A DNA stretch of 56,976 nt from an uncultured Rhodospirillales bacterium. Its GTDB lineage: Bacteria > Pseudomonadota > Alphaproteobacteria > Acetobacterales > Acetobacteraceae. Positions 33,776-41,652 of the stretch are shown here, one piece after another. The stretch covers positions 1 through 56,976 of the forward strand of contig CAIYMY010000168.1 in NCBI GenBank assembly GCA_903927465.1, given 5' to 3'. A model generated the notes under the pieces. The model saw only the letters and a list, made by a program, of their open reading frames with translations, did no database searches and was not told where the DNA came from. Numbering within the stretch: position 1 is the stretch's first letter; each line of letters begins with the position of its first letter. A program made the translations under genes and the position numbers.

Positions 33776-34408
33776 TCAGCCCAGTGAAACCTCAAATCCG
33801 CGTTTCGTGGCGGGGCGGGCCATCATCGCCTCATACCAGCGCTTCACATTCGGCAAGGTCCCAAGATCCACCTGATGGCGTTCATGCCGCCAGGCCCAGC
33901 CCAGAATCGCGAAATCAGCGATTGAAGGTTCACTGCCGCTTGCCACAAAATCGCGCCCTTCAAGCCGGCGGTCCAAAACGCCATACAAGCGCTTTGTTTC
34001 ATCATGGTAGCGCTTGAAGCCGTAATCGCGCGCTGGGCCTTCGGGCTGCATCAGGAAGTGGTGCACCTGCCCCGGCATCGGGCCGAAGCCGCCCATCTGC
34101 CACATCAGCCATTCATATACCGGCACGCGGGCGCGCAGGTCTTTCGGCATAAAGCGACCGGTCTTTTCAGCCAGATACAGCAGAATGGCACCGCTTTCGA
34201 AAACCGTGATCGGCTTGCCATCCGGCCCATCCGGGTCCTGGATGGCGGGGATGCGGTTATTCGGGCTGAAGGCCAGGAATTCAGGATTGAATTGCTCGCC
34301 CTTGCTGATGTTCACGGGCTTGGCCGCATAGGCTAGCCCCATTTCCTCAAGGGCGACACTGATCTTCCGCCCATTGGGCGTATTCCAGGTCCAGAAGGTT
34401 ATGCTCAT
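33776..34408 (-). CDS. glutathione S-transferase (YghU/YfcG-like)
   Basis: A 210-residue cytosolic GST. The N-terminal thioredoxin-like domain has TPNGRKISVALEEMGLAYAA, with the cis-Pro loop NNRIPAI near residue 51, and the glutathione-binding VFESGAILLYLAEK near 67. The helical C-terminal domain has FVASGSEPSIADFAILGWAW (the N-capping SIADF motif) near residue 155. The TPNGRK pattern, with Asn rather than Ser/Tyr, is that of the nu-class YghU/YfcG group acting on organic hydroperoxides or disulfides. Upstream of a peroxiredoxin gene on the same strand order, a plausible redox pair. Confidence 0.88.
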   Translation of the reverse strand: MSITFWTWNTPNGRKISVALEEMGLAYAAKPVNISKGEQFNPEFLAFSPNNRIPAIQDPDGPDGKPITVFESGAILLYLAEKTGRFMPKDLRARVPVYEWLMWQMGGFGPMPGQVHHFLMQPEGPARDYGFKRYHDETKRLYGVLDRRLEGRDFVASGSEPSIADFAILGWAWRHERHQVDLGTLPNVKRWYEAMMARPATKRGFEVSLG

Positions 34409-34468
34409 GGGCGGCGATCCTCACCTTGGCCGATGCGCCCCAAAACAAGGGCGCATCGGACAATTACA

Positions 34469-34951
34469 TCAAAGCGCGGCCAGAACCGCTTCGGCCTTGC
34501 TCACTTCAAAGGCGCCCGGGGCTTCCACCGCCACATGGGTCACCTTGCCATCCTTCGCCACCAGGGCGAAGCGCTGGCAGCGCAAGCCAAGGCCGCGCGC
34601 CGTCAGGTCGAATTCCAACCCCATCGCCTTGGTGAAGGCAGCCGAGCCATCGGCAATCATGGTCACCTGATCCGTGATGCCCTGGTCCTTGGCCCAGGCG
34701 CCCATCACAAAGGCGTCATTGGCAGCCATGCAGGCTACGGCATCCACGCCCTTGGCCTTCAGTGCCGCAGCATGTTCCACAAAGCCCGGCAAATGCTTGG
34801 CCGAGCAGGTGGGGGTAAAGGCGCCTGGCACGCCGAACAGCACAACCGTGCGGCCCTTGAAGAATTCCGCCGTATCAAGCTCCTTCGGTCCGTCCGGGGT
34901 GCCCTGCATGATCTTCATCGCGGGAATGCTGTCGCCAGTCTTGATTGTCAT
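34469..34951 (-). CDS. peroxiredoxin (Prx5/AhpC-TSA, glutaredoxin-type)
   Basis: A 160-residue peroxiredoxin. The peroxidatic cysteine is Cys49 in FGVPGAFTPTCSAKHLPGF, a spelling typical of Prx5. VACMAANDAFVMGAWAKDQG is the conserved mid segment with the catalytic-pocket Arg replaced region following. It reduces H2O2 and alkyl hydroperoxides using thiol donors. The frame extends nine codons upstream, but the ATG at 34951 gives the family start MTIKTGDSIP, with GGAGAAG just upstream. It lies 60 bp upstream of the GST gene on the same strand. Confidence 0.9.
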   Translation of the reverse strand: MTIKTGDSIPAMKIMQGTPDGPKELDTAEFFKGRTVVLFGVPGAFTPTCSAKHLPGFVEHAAALKAKGVDAVACMAANDAFVMGAWAKDQGITDQVTMIADGSAAFTKAMGLEFDLTARGLGLRCQRFALVAKDGKVTHVAVEAPGAFEVSKAEAVLAAL

Positions 34952-35110
34952 GGTCTTCTCCTTGTGAAGCAGCCCCAAAACTAGCCCCGAGCACAGCGCC
35001 TGTCACCTGGGCGCCGCAGGTCAGCGAAGCATCCTTCACGGGTAGGCTAAGGGCACCTCATCGCTCGTAGGTTGAATTTTTAACCAATTCGCGTGTAACA
35101 ACGCCCTACC

Positions 35111-36940
35111 ATGAGCGTGTCCCCCCCCATGGCCCCCTGCCGAACCCTGCCTTTATTGGCCCTGGTTCTGGCGCCCTTGTGGTTTGGAAGCCCCCTTCCA
35201 GCCGCAGCGCAGGGGGCCGTTCAAACCGCTGCCTTGCCCGCACCCGCCCTTCGCGGGCCTGCCAGCGCTGGCAGGCCACTTGCGGCTGCGGATGCAGATC
35301 AGATCAAGAATATCTTTGCTCTTCACACGACCAAAGATTGGTCAGCGGCGGATCAGGCCGCATCGCTGCTCACGGATCATCGGCTTGAAGGCCATATCCT
35401 TGCGGATCGCTGGCTGAACCCCGCCGCACCAAGGCCGGATCAGGAAGCGCTACGGGATTGGCTGGTGCGCTTTGCCGATCATCCGGATGCGCCGGCGATT
35501 CATGCCATACTCCGCCGTACGGCACCGCGCGGGGCCAGCCTGCCGGCCGCGCCCGCCCAAGAAAGCCTGGCCGAGGATGCCGGCGCCGCCCCGGAAGAAC
35601 GCGAAGCCCCGGAACAGGGTTTTGTGCGCAACTCATCACTGGACCGTGCGCTCAGGGATCTGGTGCGCGATGGCAATCTGGAAGCCGCCTTGCGCCAGAT
35701 AGAAGCAACCCGCGGCATGACGCCCGCGTATGCCGCCGCACTCAGGGCCGATTTCGCCTTGATCCTGTTCCGCCGTGGGGAAGATGAACGCGCCTTCGAA
35801 GTTGCATCGGCGGCTACCCGCAGCCGGGCTGAGCCCAGCGGCCGGGCCGCCTTTGCCGCGGGCCTTGCCGCCTGGGGGCTTGGGCATTTCGATGTGGCGC
35901 TGCCCTATTTCGAAGTGGCGGCGCGAGCACCCGGGGCATCGGCTGCCAACCGCGCCGCCGCGGCCTATTGGGCGAGCCGTGCGGCCATTCGCGCCCGGCA
36001 CCCTGGGATGCATGTGCCCTGGCTTTTACAAGCCGCACAGGAACCGCGCACCTTCTACGGCCTGATGGCGCGCCGCGCGCTTGGGCTGACACCCGGCTTC
36101 GCCTGGCATGCCGAAGCGGGCGGTGAGGAAGGCATGGCGGCGCTGCTGGAAACCGCCGGCGGGTGGCGCGCCCTCGCGCTGCTGCAAATCGGCCAGGCAG
36201 GCCGGGCAGAGGCGGAATTGCGCGCACTTTGGCCGCTGGCGCGGGGCAATCTGCCCTTATTGCGCGCCATGCTTGCCCTGGCCTCTCGGGGGGGGCTCAC
36301 GCATCTTTCGGCGCAGCTTGCGGAACTGGCACAGACTGCCGATGGCCGGCCGCGCGATTTGGCGCGTTTCCCCCTGCCCCGGTTGAACCCAGCGCAAGGT
36401 TTCCGCGTGGAACCCGCCCTGCTTTATGCGCTGGCGCGCCAGGAATCGAATTTTGACGCTGCGGCGGTTTCTCCTGCCGGGGCGCGCGGCTTGATGCAGG
36501 TTATGCCCGCCACCGCCGCCTATTTGGCCAATGACCCATCCTTCGTCGGCGAAGGGGCGGAAAGGCTAAACAATCCCGGGCTGTCGCTGGAATTGGGCCA
36601 GCGTTATCTGCATTATCTGGCGCGCAGCGAAGCGGTGGGCGGCGATCTGATCCGCCTGCTGGCGGCCTATAATGCTGGGCCGGGCAATCTGGCGAAATGG
36701 CTGCCCGCCGCGCGCCACCGTGGGGATGCGCTGCTTTTCATTGAAGCGATTCCCTTCGACGAAACCCGCACCCATGTGCAGCGCGTGCTGGCCTATTCCT
36801 GGATTTATGCCTCCAGGCTTGGGCTGCCAGCGCCCAGCCTTGATCAATTGGTGCAGGGCGAATTCCCGCGCTTTATGTCACCGCAGGAAGTGTTAGCACT
36901 GCTTGGCAGCGCGCCCACACTGCCTGGCCGGACGCGCTGA
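35111..36940 (+). CDS. soluble lytic murein transglycosylase (Slt family)
   Basis: A 609-residue periplasmic muramidase. After a hydrophobic leader (LPLLALVLAPLWFGS then LPAAAQGA) comes a long alpha-superhelical region of about 400 residues rich in Ala, Leu and Arg, as in the doughnut domain of Slt70. The catalytic lysozyme-like domain has LARQESNFDAAAVSPAGARG near residue 440 with the catalytic Glu, then LMQVMPATA, AYNAGPGNL and ETRTHVQRVLAYSW. It cleaves glycan strands giving 1,6-anhydroMurNAc ends. It stands alone on the plus strand; NagZ, which recycles such products, is also in the window. Confidence 0.88.
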   Translation: MSVSPPMAPCRTLPLLALVLAPLWFGSPLPAAAQGAVQTAALPAPALRGPASAGRPLAAADADQIKNIFALHTTKDWSAADQAASLLTDHRLEGHILADRWLNPAAPRPDQEALRDWLVRFADHPDAPAIHAILRRTAPRGASLPAAPAQESLAEDAGAAPEEREAPEQGFVRNSSLDRALRDLVRDGNLEAALRQIEATRGMTPAYAAALRADFALILFRRGEDERAFEVASAATRSRAEPSGRAAFAAGLAAWGLGHFDVALPYFEVAARAPGASAANRAAAAYWASRAAIRARHPGMHVPWLLQAAQEPRTFYGLMARRALGLTPGFAWHAEAGGEEGMAALLETAGGWRALALLQIGQAGRAEAELRALWPLARGNLPLLRAMLALASRGGLTHLSAQLAELAQTADGRPRDLARFPLPRLNPAQGFRVEPALLYALARQESNFDAAAVSPAGARGLMQVMPATAAYLANDPSFVGEGAERLNNPGLSLELGQRYLHYLARSEAVGGDLIRLLAAYNAGPGNLAKWLPAARHRGDALLFIEAIPFDETRTHVQRVLAYSWIYASRLGLPAPSLDQLVQGEFPRFMSPQEVLALLGSAPTLPGRTR

Positions 36941-36952
36941 CCAGCCGCTATC

Positions 36953-37816
36953 TCAGCCCTCAATCTTCACGCCCATCCGCCCAGCCAAATCCTGGATGAA
37001 TTGCCAGGCGACACGGCCAGACCGAGACCCGCGCGTGACAGACCATTCCACCGCCTGCGCATGCAATTCCTCAACCGGTACAGCCAGCCCAAAATGCTTG
37101 GCATAGCCTTCGATCATGGCGAAGAAGGTATCCTGATTGGCGTTATGAAAACCAATCCACAGCCCAAAGCGGTCTGAGAGCGATACCTTTTCCTCGATCG
37201 CTTCTGATCCATGGATCGCGGCGCTGCGTTCATTCTCAATCATATCGCGCGACATCAAATGCCGACGGTTGGAAGTGGCGTAGAACAAGACATTGGTCGG
37301 CCGGCCTTCAATGCCACCATCCAAAACGGATTTCAGCGCCTTGTAATCCGCATCTTCACGTTCAAAAGACAGATCATCACAGAACACCAGGCAGCGACGC
37401 GTCCCCGCGCGCAAAAAGCGCAGCAATTCTGGCAGGGTCTTGATGTCTTCGCGGTGGATTTCAATCAAGGCAAGGCTGCCGGGCACTTCCCAATTGGCCG
37501 CCGTATGCGCGGCCTTCACCAGCGATGATTTGCCCGTCCCCCGCGCACCCCAAAGCATGGCGTTATTGGCGCTGAAGCCGCGCGCGAAGCGCAGCGTGTT
37601 TTCCATGAGGATCTCCTTCTGCCGATCCACCCCTTGCAACAGGTCAATCGGCACCGCCGCCACCTTGGGCACCGACGATAACCGCGCCACGGGTTCCGGG
37701 TGCCAGATGAAGGCATCCGCGCCAGAAAGGTCTGGAATGGCGGCGGGCGGCGGGGCCAAGCGTTCAAGTGCCTCAGCAATGCGGGTCAAGGCGGGGAGAA
37801 GCGAAGAATGTTCCAT
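36953..37816 (-). CDS. AAA+ ATPase of the DUF815 family
   Basis: A 287-residue P-loop ATPase. Walker A is LWGARGTGKSSLVKA near residue 90, Walker B is RRCLVFCDDLSFE near 140, and YATSNRRHLMSRD near 180 gives sensor 1. The C-terminal lid has SRSGRVAWQFIQDLAGR. This matches the DUF815 family of bacterial ATPases with no firmly established role. The frame opens at 37828, but the ATG at 37816 gives the usual N-terminus. It is divergent from yajC by 89 bases. I cannot assign a function. Confidence 0.82.
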   Translation of the reverse strand: MEHSSLLPALTRIAEALERLAPPPAAIPDLSGADAFIWHPEPVARLSSVPKVAAVPIDLLQGVDRQKEILMENTLRFARGFSANNAMLWGARGTGKSSLVKAAHTAANWEVPGSLALIEIHREDIKTLPELLRFLRAGTRRCLVFCDDLSFEREDADYKALKSVLDGGIEGRPTNVLFYATSNRRHLMSRDMIENERSAAIHGSEAIEEKVSLSDRFGLWIGFHNANQDTFFAMIEGYAKHFGLAVPVEELHAQAVEWSVTRGSRSGRVAWQFIQDLAGRMGVKIEG

Positions 37817-37905
37817 GACCGCGCGCAATAGGCCGGGTTGCTATTGACGGAAAGGGGGCGGGCGCTAGTTTCCGGCCCCATCAACGCAAAAAGGAACGCC
37901 GGACC

Positions 37906-38253
37906 ATGGAAAGAATTTTTGGTGTCAGCACCGCCTATGCCCAGGATGCAGGCGGCACGGCGGGAGTCATCATGCAATTGCTGCCGCTGGTTTTGATTTT
38001 CGTCGTCTTCTATTTCCTGCTGATTCGCCCGCAGCAGAAGAAGATGAAGGATCACCGCGAAATGCTCGGCCAATTGAAGCGCGGGGACCGCGTGGTGACC
38101 GCGGGCGGCATCGTCGCCACCATCACCAAGGTCAAGGACGGCTCTGACGAGATCGAGGCTGAAATCGCCCCCAATGTGAAAGTCATGGTGGTGCGCGGCA
38201 CCATCGGCAGCGTGCTCCGCCCCGAAGCGGCGAATGACACGGCGAAAAGCTGA
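37906..38253 (+). CDS. yajC: preprotein translocase subunit YajC
   Basis: A 115-residue membrane protein. One membrane helix (MQLLPLVLIFVVFYFLLI) is followed directly by the family signature RPQQKKMKDHREML and then VVTAGGIVATITKV. It assists the SecDF complex in protein export. The N-terminal MERIFGVSTAYAQDAGG is typical of alphaproteobacterial YajC. secD and secF are not downstream here: a terminator and sodB follow. Confidence 0.95.
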   Translation: MERIFGVSTAYAQDAGGTAGVIMQLLPLVLIFVVFYFLLIRPQQKKMKDHREMLGQLKRGDRVVTAGGIVATITKVKDGSDEIEAEIAPNVKVMVVRGTIGSVLRPEAANDTAKS

Positions 38254-38273
38254 TTCGTCGGAGAAAAAAAGAA

Positions 38274-38306
38274 AGGCGCTGAGGATCACTCCCCAGCGCC
38301 TTTTTT
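38274..38306. terminator. bidirectional terminator between yajC and sodB
   Basis: AGGCGCTG (38274-38281) pairs with CAGCGCCT (38294-38301), followed by TTTTTT (38301-38306) on the plus strand. On the minus strand the same stem is followed by TTTCTTTTTTT. Convergent yajC and sodB both end within 25 bases of it. Confidence 0.88.
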
Positions 38307-38323
38307 CATGGCCTTGCGGCGGA

Positions 38324-38962
38324 TTAGGCTGATTGGCCGGAAGCGAGCCCACCCTTGCCCATCAGATCGGCAACGACTTCCCAATTCACGAGCTTGTTCA
38401 GGAAGTTATCCAGGTAATTCGGGCGCACATTGCGGAAATCCAGGTAATAGGCGTGTTCCCACACATCCACACCCAGAATGGGCTTGCCTTCGCCAGTGGA
38501 AATCGGGTTGGCGCCATTCGGCGTCTTGGTCACCTTCAGCTTGCCGTCGGCGCCAATGATCAGCCAGGCCCAGCCGGAGCCAAACTGCGTCACACCCGCC
38601 TGCTTAAAGGCTTCCTTGAAGGCCGCGAGGCCGCCGAGGTCGCTATCAATCTTGGCCGCCAGCGCGCCCGGCAACGCATCACCACCGCCGCCTGGCTGCA
38701 TCACCTGCCAGAACAACATATGGTTGTAATGCTGCCCCGCCTGGTTCAGCACGGGCAGGCCATCAGCGCCCGCCTTGCCGGCTTCAGCGCAGATCGCTTC
38801 CAGCGATTTGCCAGCCAGGCCCTTGGCTTCAATCAGCCCATTCAGCGCCGTGACATAGGCATTGTGATGCTTGCCATGATGCAGTTCCAGGGTTTCCTGG
38901 CACATGCCATTGGCGGCAAGCGCAGTGGTGGAATAGGGCAGCGGGGGCAGGCTGAAAGCCAT
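38324..38962 (-). CDS. sodB: superoxide dismutase, Fe type
   Basis: A 212-residue Fe/Mn superoxide dismutase. Metal ligands are visible: LELHHGKHHNAYV near residue 26, QHYNHMLFW near 78, and the DVWEHAYYLDFRNVR pair near 165. The FGSGWAWLII segment and the Gln/Ala-type pattern around NHMLFWQVM favour the iron form. The family start MAFSLPPLPY is the ATG at 38962 with GGAG upstream; open frame continues much further upstream but is non-coding. Cytosolic. It has its own terminator and probably its own promoter. Confidence 0.93.
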   Translation of the reverse strand: MAFSLPPLPYSTTALAANGMCQETLELHHGKHHNAYVTALNGLIEAKGLAGKSLEAICAEAGKAGADGLPVLNQAGQHYNHMLFWQVMQPGGGGDALPGALAAKIDSDLGGLAAFKEAFKQAGVTQFGSGWAWLIIGADGKLKVTKTPNGANPISTGEGKPILGVDVWEHAYYLDFRNVRPNYLDNFLNKLVNWEVVADLMGKGGLASGQSA

Positions 38963-39080
38963 GGGGGGAACTCCGTTCCTAAGATGTGATGGGTTAACGC
39001 AGGCTTTGAGGTAAGCGGGGCCAGCATAAGCGTCAACCGCACCCTTCCCGCGCGGCGCGCGCCCGGGCATATCAGCCAGT

Positions 39081-39893
39081 GTGAGCCTTTCCCCAATCGC
39101 GGCCTTCGCCCGCGCCCATGACCCGGACCGTTTCCTGGCCGCGCTTTTCGCGCCGCCGGAAAGGCGAGAGGCGATCTTCACCCTGATTGCCTTCAACCAT
39201 GAATTGGCCCGCGCCCGCGAAGCGGCAAGCCACCCCATGGCCGCGCTGATCCGCCTGCAATGGTGGCGCGATGCGCTGGAGGAAGCTTTGGCCGGCAAAC
39301 CTGCCCGCCGGCATGAGGTGGCCGAGCCACTCCACGCCGCCCTCACCGCCGGCAGCCTGGACCCCACGGCACTTGGCGCCATGATTGACGCGCGTGAGGC
39401 CGAAACCGACGAAGCCGGCATCCCGACCGAGGCGGATTTCGTTGCCTGGCTGCGCGGCACCGCGGGCGGCTTTGCCTATGCGGCAGGGCTGGCTTTGGGC
39501 GGCAGCGCTGAGGAAGCCGAGAAGCTCCGCGCCCTTGGCGCGGCCTATGGGCTGGCGGGGGTGTTGCGGTCTGTTGTGGCGCATGCCGCGCAAGGGCGCT
39601 GCCTGCTGCCGGGGGATCGGCTGGCGGCTGCGGGGCTGAATGCCGAGGCGGTGATCAGCGCGCCGACGCAGCCCGCGCTTTTGGCGCTTTGCGCTGAGAT
39701 GGCAGCCGAGGGGTTGGAGGCTTTACGGACCGCGCCGCGCGATGTGCCGAAAGGGCTGATGGCCGCTGGCCTGCTGGCGGTGCTGGCGGCGCGTGACTTG
39801 CGGCGGCTGGCCGCAGGAAAGCTAGTGGCCATGCCGCGTGGCGTTGCGGATCGCGTCGCGGTGATTTGGGCGGGGTGGCGGGGGCGGGTTTAG
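39081..39893 (+). CDS. squalene/phytoene synthase-like protein, NDUFAF6-type
   Basis: A 270-residue alpha-helical isoprenoid-synthase-fold protein. It has LFAPPERREAIFTLIAFNHELAR near residue 25, LIRLQWWRDALEEALAG near 60, and AYGLAGVLRSVVAHAAQGRCLLP near 160. The two Asp-rich motifs of true squalene or phytoene synthases are absent: the positions read NHELARARE and no DLFED-like box appears. The IRLQWWRDAL and GVLRS..HA patterns match the NDUFAF6 group linked to respiratory complex I assembly. It is likely not a terpene synthase. It ends four bases into the convergent GNAT fragment. Confidence 0.75.
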   Translation: MSLSPIAAFARAHDPDRFLAALFAPPERREAIFTLIAFNHELARAREAASHPMAALIRLQWWRDALEEALAGKPARRHEVAEPLHAALTAGSLDPTALGAMIDAREAETDEAGIPTEADFVAWLRGTAGGFAYAAGLALGGSAEEAEKLRALGAAYGLAGVLRSVVAHAAQGRCLLPGDRLAAAGLNAEAVISAPTQPALLALCAEMAAEGLEALRTAPRDVPKGLMAAGLLAVLAARDLRRLAAGKLVAMPRGVADRVAVIWAGWRGRV

Positions 39894-40138
39894 GCAGGCC
39901 TGGGGCCAAGCAGGCTTCGTACCGTCTCAATAGGCATCAGCATCACCCGCTCGTCCAAGGGGCTTCGAACAACCCCATGCCCCTCGTAAAAACGTGCCGA
40001 ATCCTCATCAATCGCATGCGCCACAACGCCGCGCACGCCAGCGAACTCGGAAGCAGCAAGGCAGCTCCCCAACGCATCCGCGAGCAGCGCCGATCCCAAA
40101 CTGCGCCTGCCTGCCAAGTTTTGGAGGTCGGCGCCCAT
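39890..40138 (-). pseudogene. GNAT acetyltransferase C-terminal fragment (TacT-toxin-like)
   Basis: Only the second half of a GNAT fold is present. LGSALLADALGSCLAASEFAGVR corresponds to the acetyl-CoA-binding loop and helix, followed by GVVAHAIDEDSARFYEGHGV and the tail SPLDERVMLMPIETVRSLLG. This tail resembles TacT-type toxins that acetylate aminoacyl-tRNA. The Q/RxxGxG/A loop is degraded (GRRSLGSA), and a TAG lies 15 codons upstream in frame, so the N-terminal half is missing. A DUF1778 antitoxin, the usual partner, is encoded 850 bp upstream on the same strand with a membrane-protein gene between. Most likely a decayed toxin. Confidence 0.6.
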
Positions 40139-40273
40139 TGCCGCGTCGTGCAGGATGCGAGCGAATAGCCGGCGCTATTCTCCCGCATAATGCCGGCGCC
40201 ATCAAAGCAGCGCAGACAAAGCCGCCCGCCATCGGCCCCGATCGACGCCTGAGTTTCTACAGGCGTGACATCA

Positions 40274-40912
40274 TTATTTCGGTGGTGCAGGCAGCGGCCT
40301 AGATGGCAGCAGCGACACGCCGAAGGCAACGCAGAAGCCGACAACATACACCATCGCCAGGCCACCCCACTCATCCAAGTCCCCCTGGACGGCAATGGCT
40401 GCAATGCAATTGACGAGAACTATGATGGGAATGGCAATACCGGCGAAAGTCCACTCACGCAGTTTCCAGGCCGGGATAATTCCAGGCGCGGAGGTGATGA
40501 CAAGGCAAAGAATCCAGCCGTAATAGAGGGCTTCATCCCCCTCGCGCAGCGTGGGAAAAGACAGGGAGAAATAGCGGAAGACCAGATAACCCGACATTGC
40601 CAGCACTGCGAAGATATAGGCCCGATATGCCACATGCAGGCTCCGCCCAAGACCGGTTTGCCCTGCAAGCAGGCTCCGGCGACGCGCCTTATCGATGGTG
40701 TTGCCAGCCATCACGGCGAAAGTTGTCACGCCCAGCGCAAGGGTGGCGAGCAGGAGGTCGACATAGCGGCCATAAACGAGAAGCCCGACGATGCCTACGC
40801 CGCCGAAAAGCACAAGCACAATCGTCATTTTGTCGAGACCGTACTCGAAGAGGTAGAGACGTGTACCGTCGATTGCGTCCTGCCGACGGTCCTTCTCAGT
40901 CAAGCGCGGCAT
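40274..40912 (-). CDS. polytopic membrane protein of unknown function
   Basis: A 212-residue protein beginning MPRLTEKDRRQDAIDGTRLY. About five or six membrane helices follow: MTIVLVLFGGVGIVGLLVYG, LLLATLALGVTTFAVMAG, AYIFAVLAMSGYLVF, ILCLVITSAPGIIP, IAIPIIVLVNCIAAIAV and MVYVVGFCVAFGVSLL. A further ATG lies in frame at 40939, but GGGGGACGGGG just before the ATG at 40912 favours the shorter form. No domain is recognised. It sits between a DUF1778 antitoxin gene and a broken GNAT toxin gene, suggesting acquired or rearranged DNA. Confidence 0.6.
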   Translation of the reverse strand: MPRLTEKDRRQDAIDGTRLYLFEYGLDKMTIVLVLFGGVGIVGLLVYGRYVDLLLATLALGVTTFAVMAGNTIDKARRRSLLAGQTGLGRSLHVAYRAYIFAVLAMSGYLVFRYFSLSFPTLREGDEALYYGWILCLVITSAPGIIPAWKLREWTFAGIAIPIIVLVNCIAAIAVQGDLDEWGGLAMVYVVGFCVAFGVSLLPSRPLPAPPK

Positions 40913-40987
40913 CCCCGTCCCCCTGCGTGCCACAGTCATTTATCGAAAAGTACCCAACCACGCACGCCGGCGCAAGCAAAGGCGGCT

Positions 40988-41269
40988 TCACGCCTCCCAA
41001 GGTGCTTTCCGGTTCAAGCGTCCGCGCGCCTTGGCCGATGGCGCTGGCGGCGCATCAAAAAATCTCAGAAACAGCGCATGCGCCTGATCATCAAGGAAGA
41101 AGCTGCGCTGATCGAGTATTCTCTCCAGAGCATTCTGACGCGCGCTTTCCAGCATGAATTCAGAAAGCGTCTGCCCGCGCATCGCTGCCGCGCAGTTGAA
41201 AAGCGCCTTTGCCTCCGCTGAGGCACGGATTTGAATGACATCATCCTTGGGGCGCGAGGAGGCGGGCAT
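40988..41269 (-). CDS. DUF1778 (TacA-like) type II antitoxin
   Basis: A 93-residue ribbon-helix-helix protein. The N-terminal DVIQIRASAEAKALFNCAAA is the DNA-binding strand and helix, followed by LSEFMLESARQNALERILD, the DUF1778 signature, and SFFLDDQAHALFLRFFDAPP, which in TacA homologues wraps the GNAT toxin. The stop overlaps a GTG (40991-40989), the position where a toxin normally starts, but no GNAT sequence follows there. It is probably an antitoxin left without a functional toxin. Chosen start is the ATG at 41269. Confidence 0.72.
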   Translation of the reverse strand: MPASSRPKDDVIQIRASAEAKALFNCAAAMRGQTLSEFMLESARQNALERILDQRSFFLDDQAHALFLRFFDAPPAPSAKARGRLNRKAPWEA

Positions 41270-41346
41270 AGTTCGTAACTTTCTCCAACACGACAAAGAA
41301 AAGAATTTGTATGGCTTTTGTCAACAAAAATAGCACAAGGGCAACC

Positions 41347-41496
41347 CCTACCCCCGCTCCGTCGCCCCCCCACCGCCACCATCGGCGCCGCCAAAACCCC
41401 ATCCCGCACACCGCGCAGCGCCGCAGCGCATAATCGCTCAGCACCGGGCATTCCGGCAGCAGCGCCGCCGCACCCTCCAAGCCTTCCCGTGCAATG
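41347..41496 (-). pseudogene. decayed second copy of the nagZ 3' end
   Basis: This 150-bp stretch aligns with 43416-43625, the last 210 bp of nagZ, in the same orientation. Shared runs include CCGCCAAAACCCCATCCCGC, CTCAGCACCGGGCA and CCGTGCAATG. One deletion of about 59 bp and scattered substitutions separate them. Translated on the minus strand it still gives GLEGAAALLPECPVLSDYALRR, close to the NagZ segment GRLEDAAALLPNCPVLSDDALRR. With the true nagZ end it forms direct repeats flanking the cyclooxygenase-like gene. Confidence 0.75.
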
Positions 41497-41652
41497 GAAC
41501 CGCCCATTCCAAGGAAACAGAACTAAATCAGCGGCAGCCTAAGCTATTTCTCTCGTATTTTCACGCCAAGTGGAATCACTTGGCGCCTCAGAAAACGCGA
41601 CCAGATAAGATTTCGTTGCGAATCCGGTGAACACATGTGAACGGGGCGCAGA

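Noticed and set aside
40939-40991. Possible N-terminal remnant of the GNAT toxin starting at the GTG overlapping the antitoxin stop
   Set aside because: The 17 or so codons show no clear GNAT N-terminal pattern, so only the start-codon position was noted.
40265-41221. 318-codon plus-strand open frame across the antitoxin and membrane-protein genes
   Set aside because: It is antisense to two genes with recognisable domains or helices, its product has no hydrophobic or domain pattern, and its composition is that of a reverse-frame artefact.
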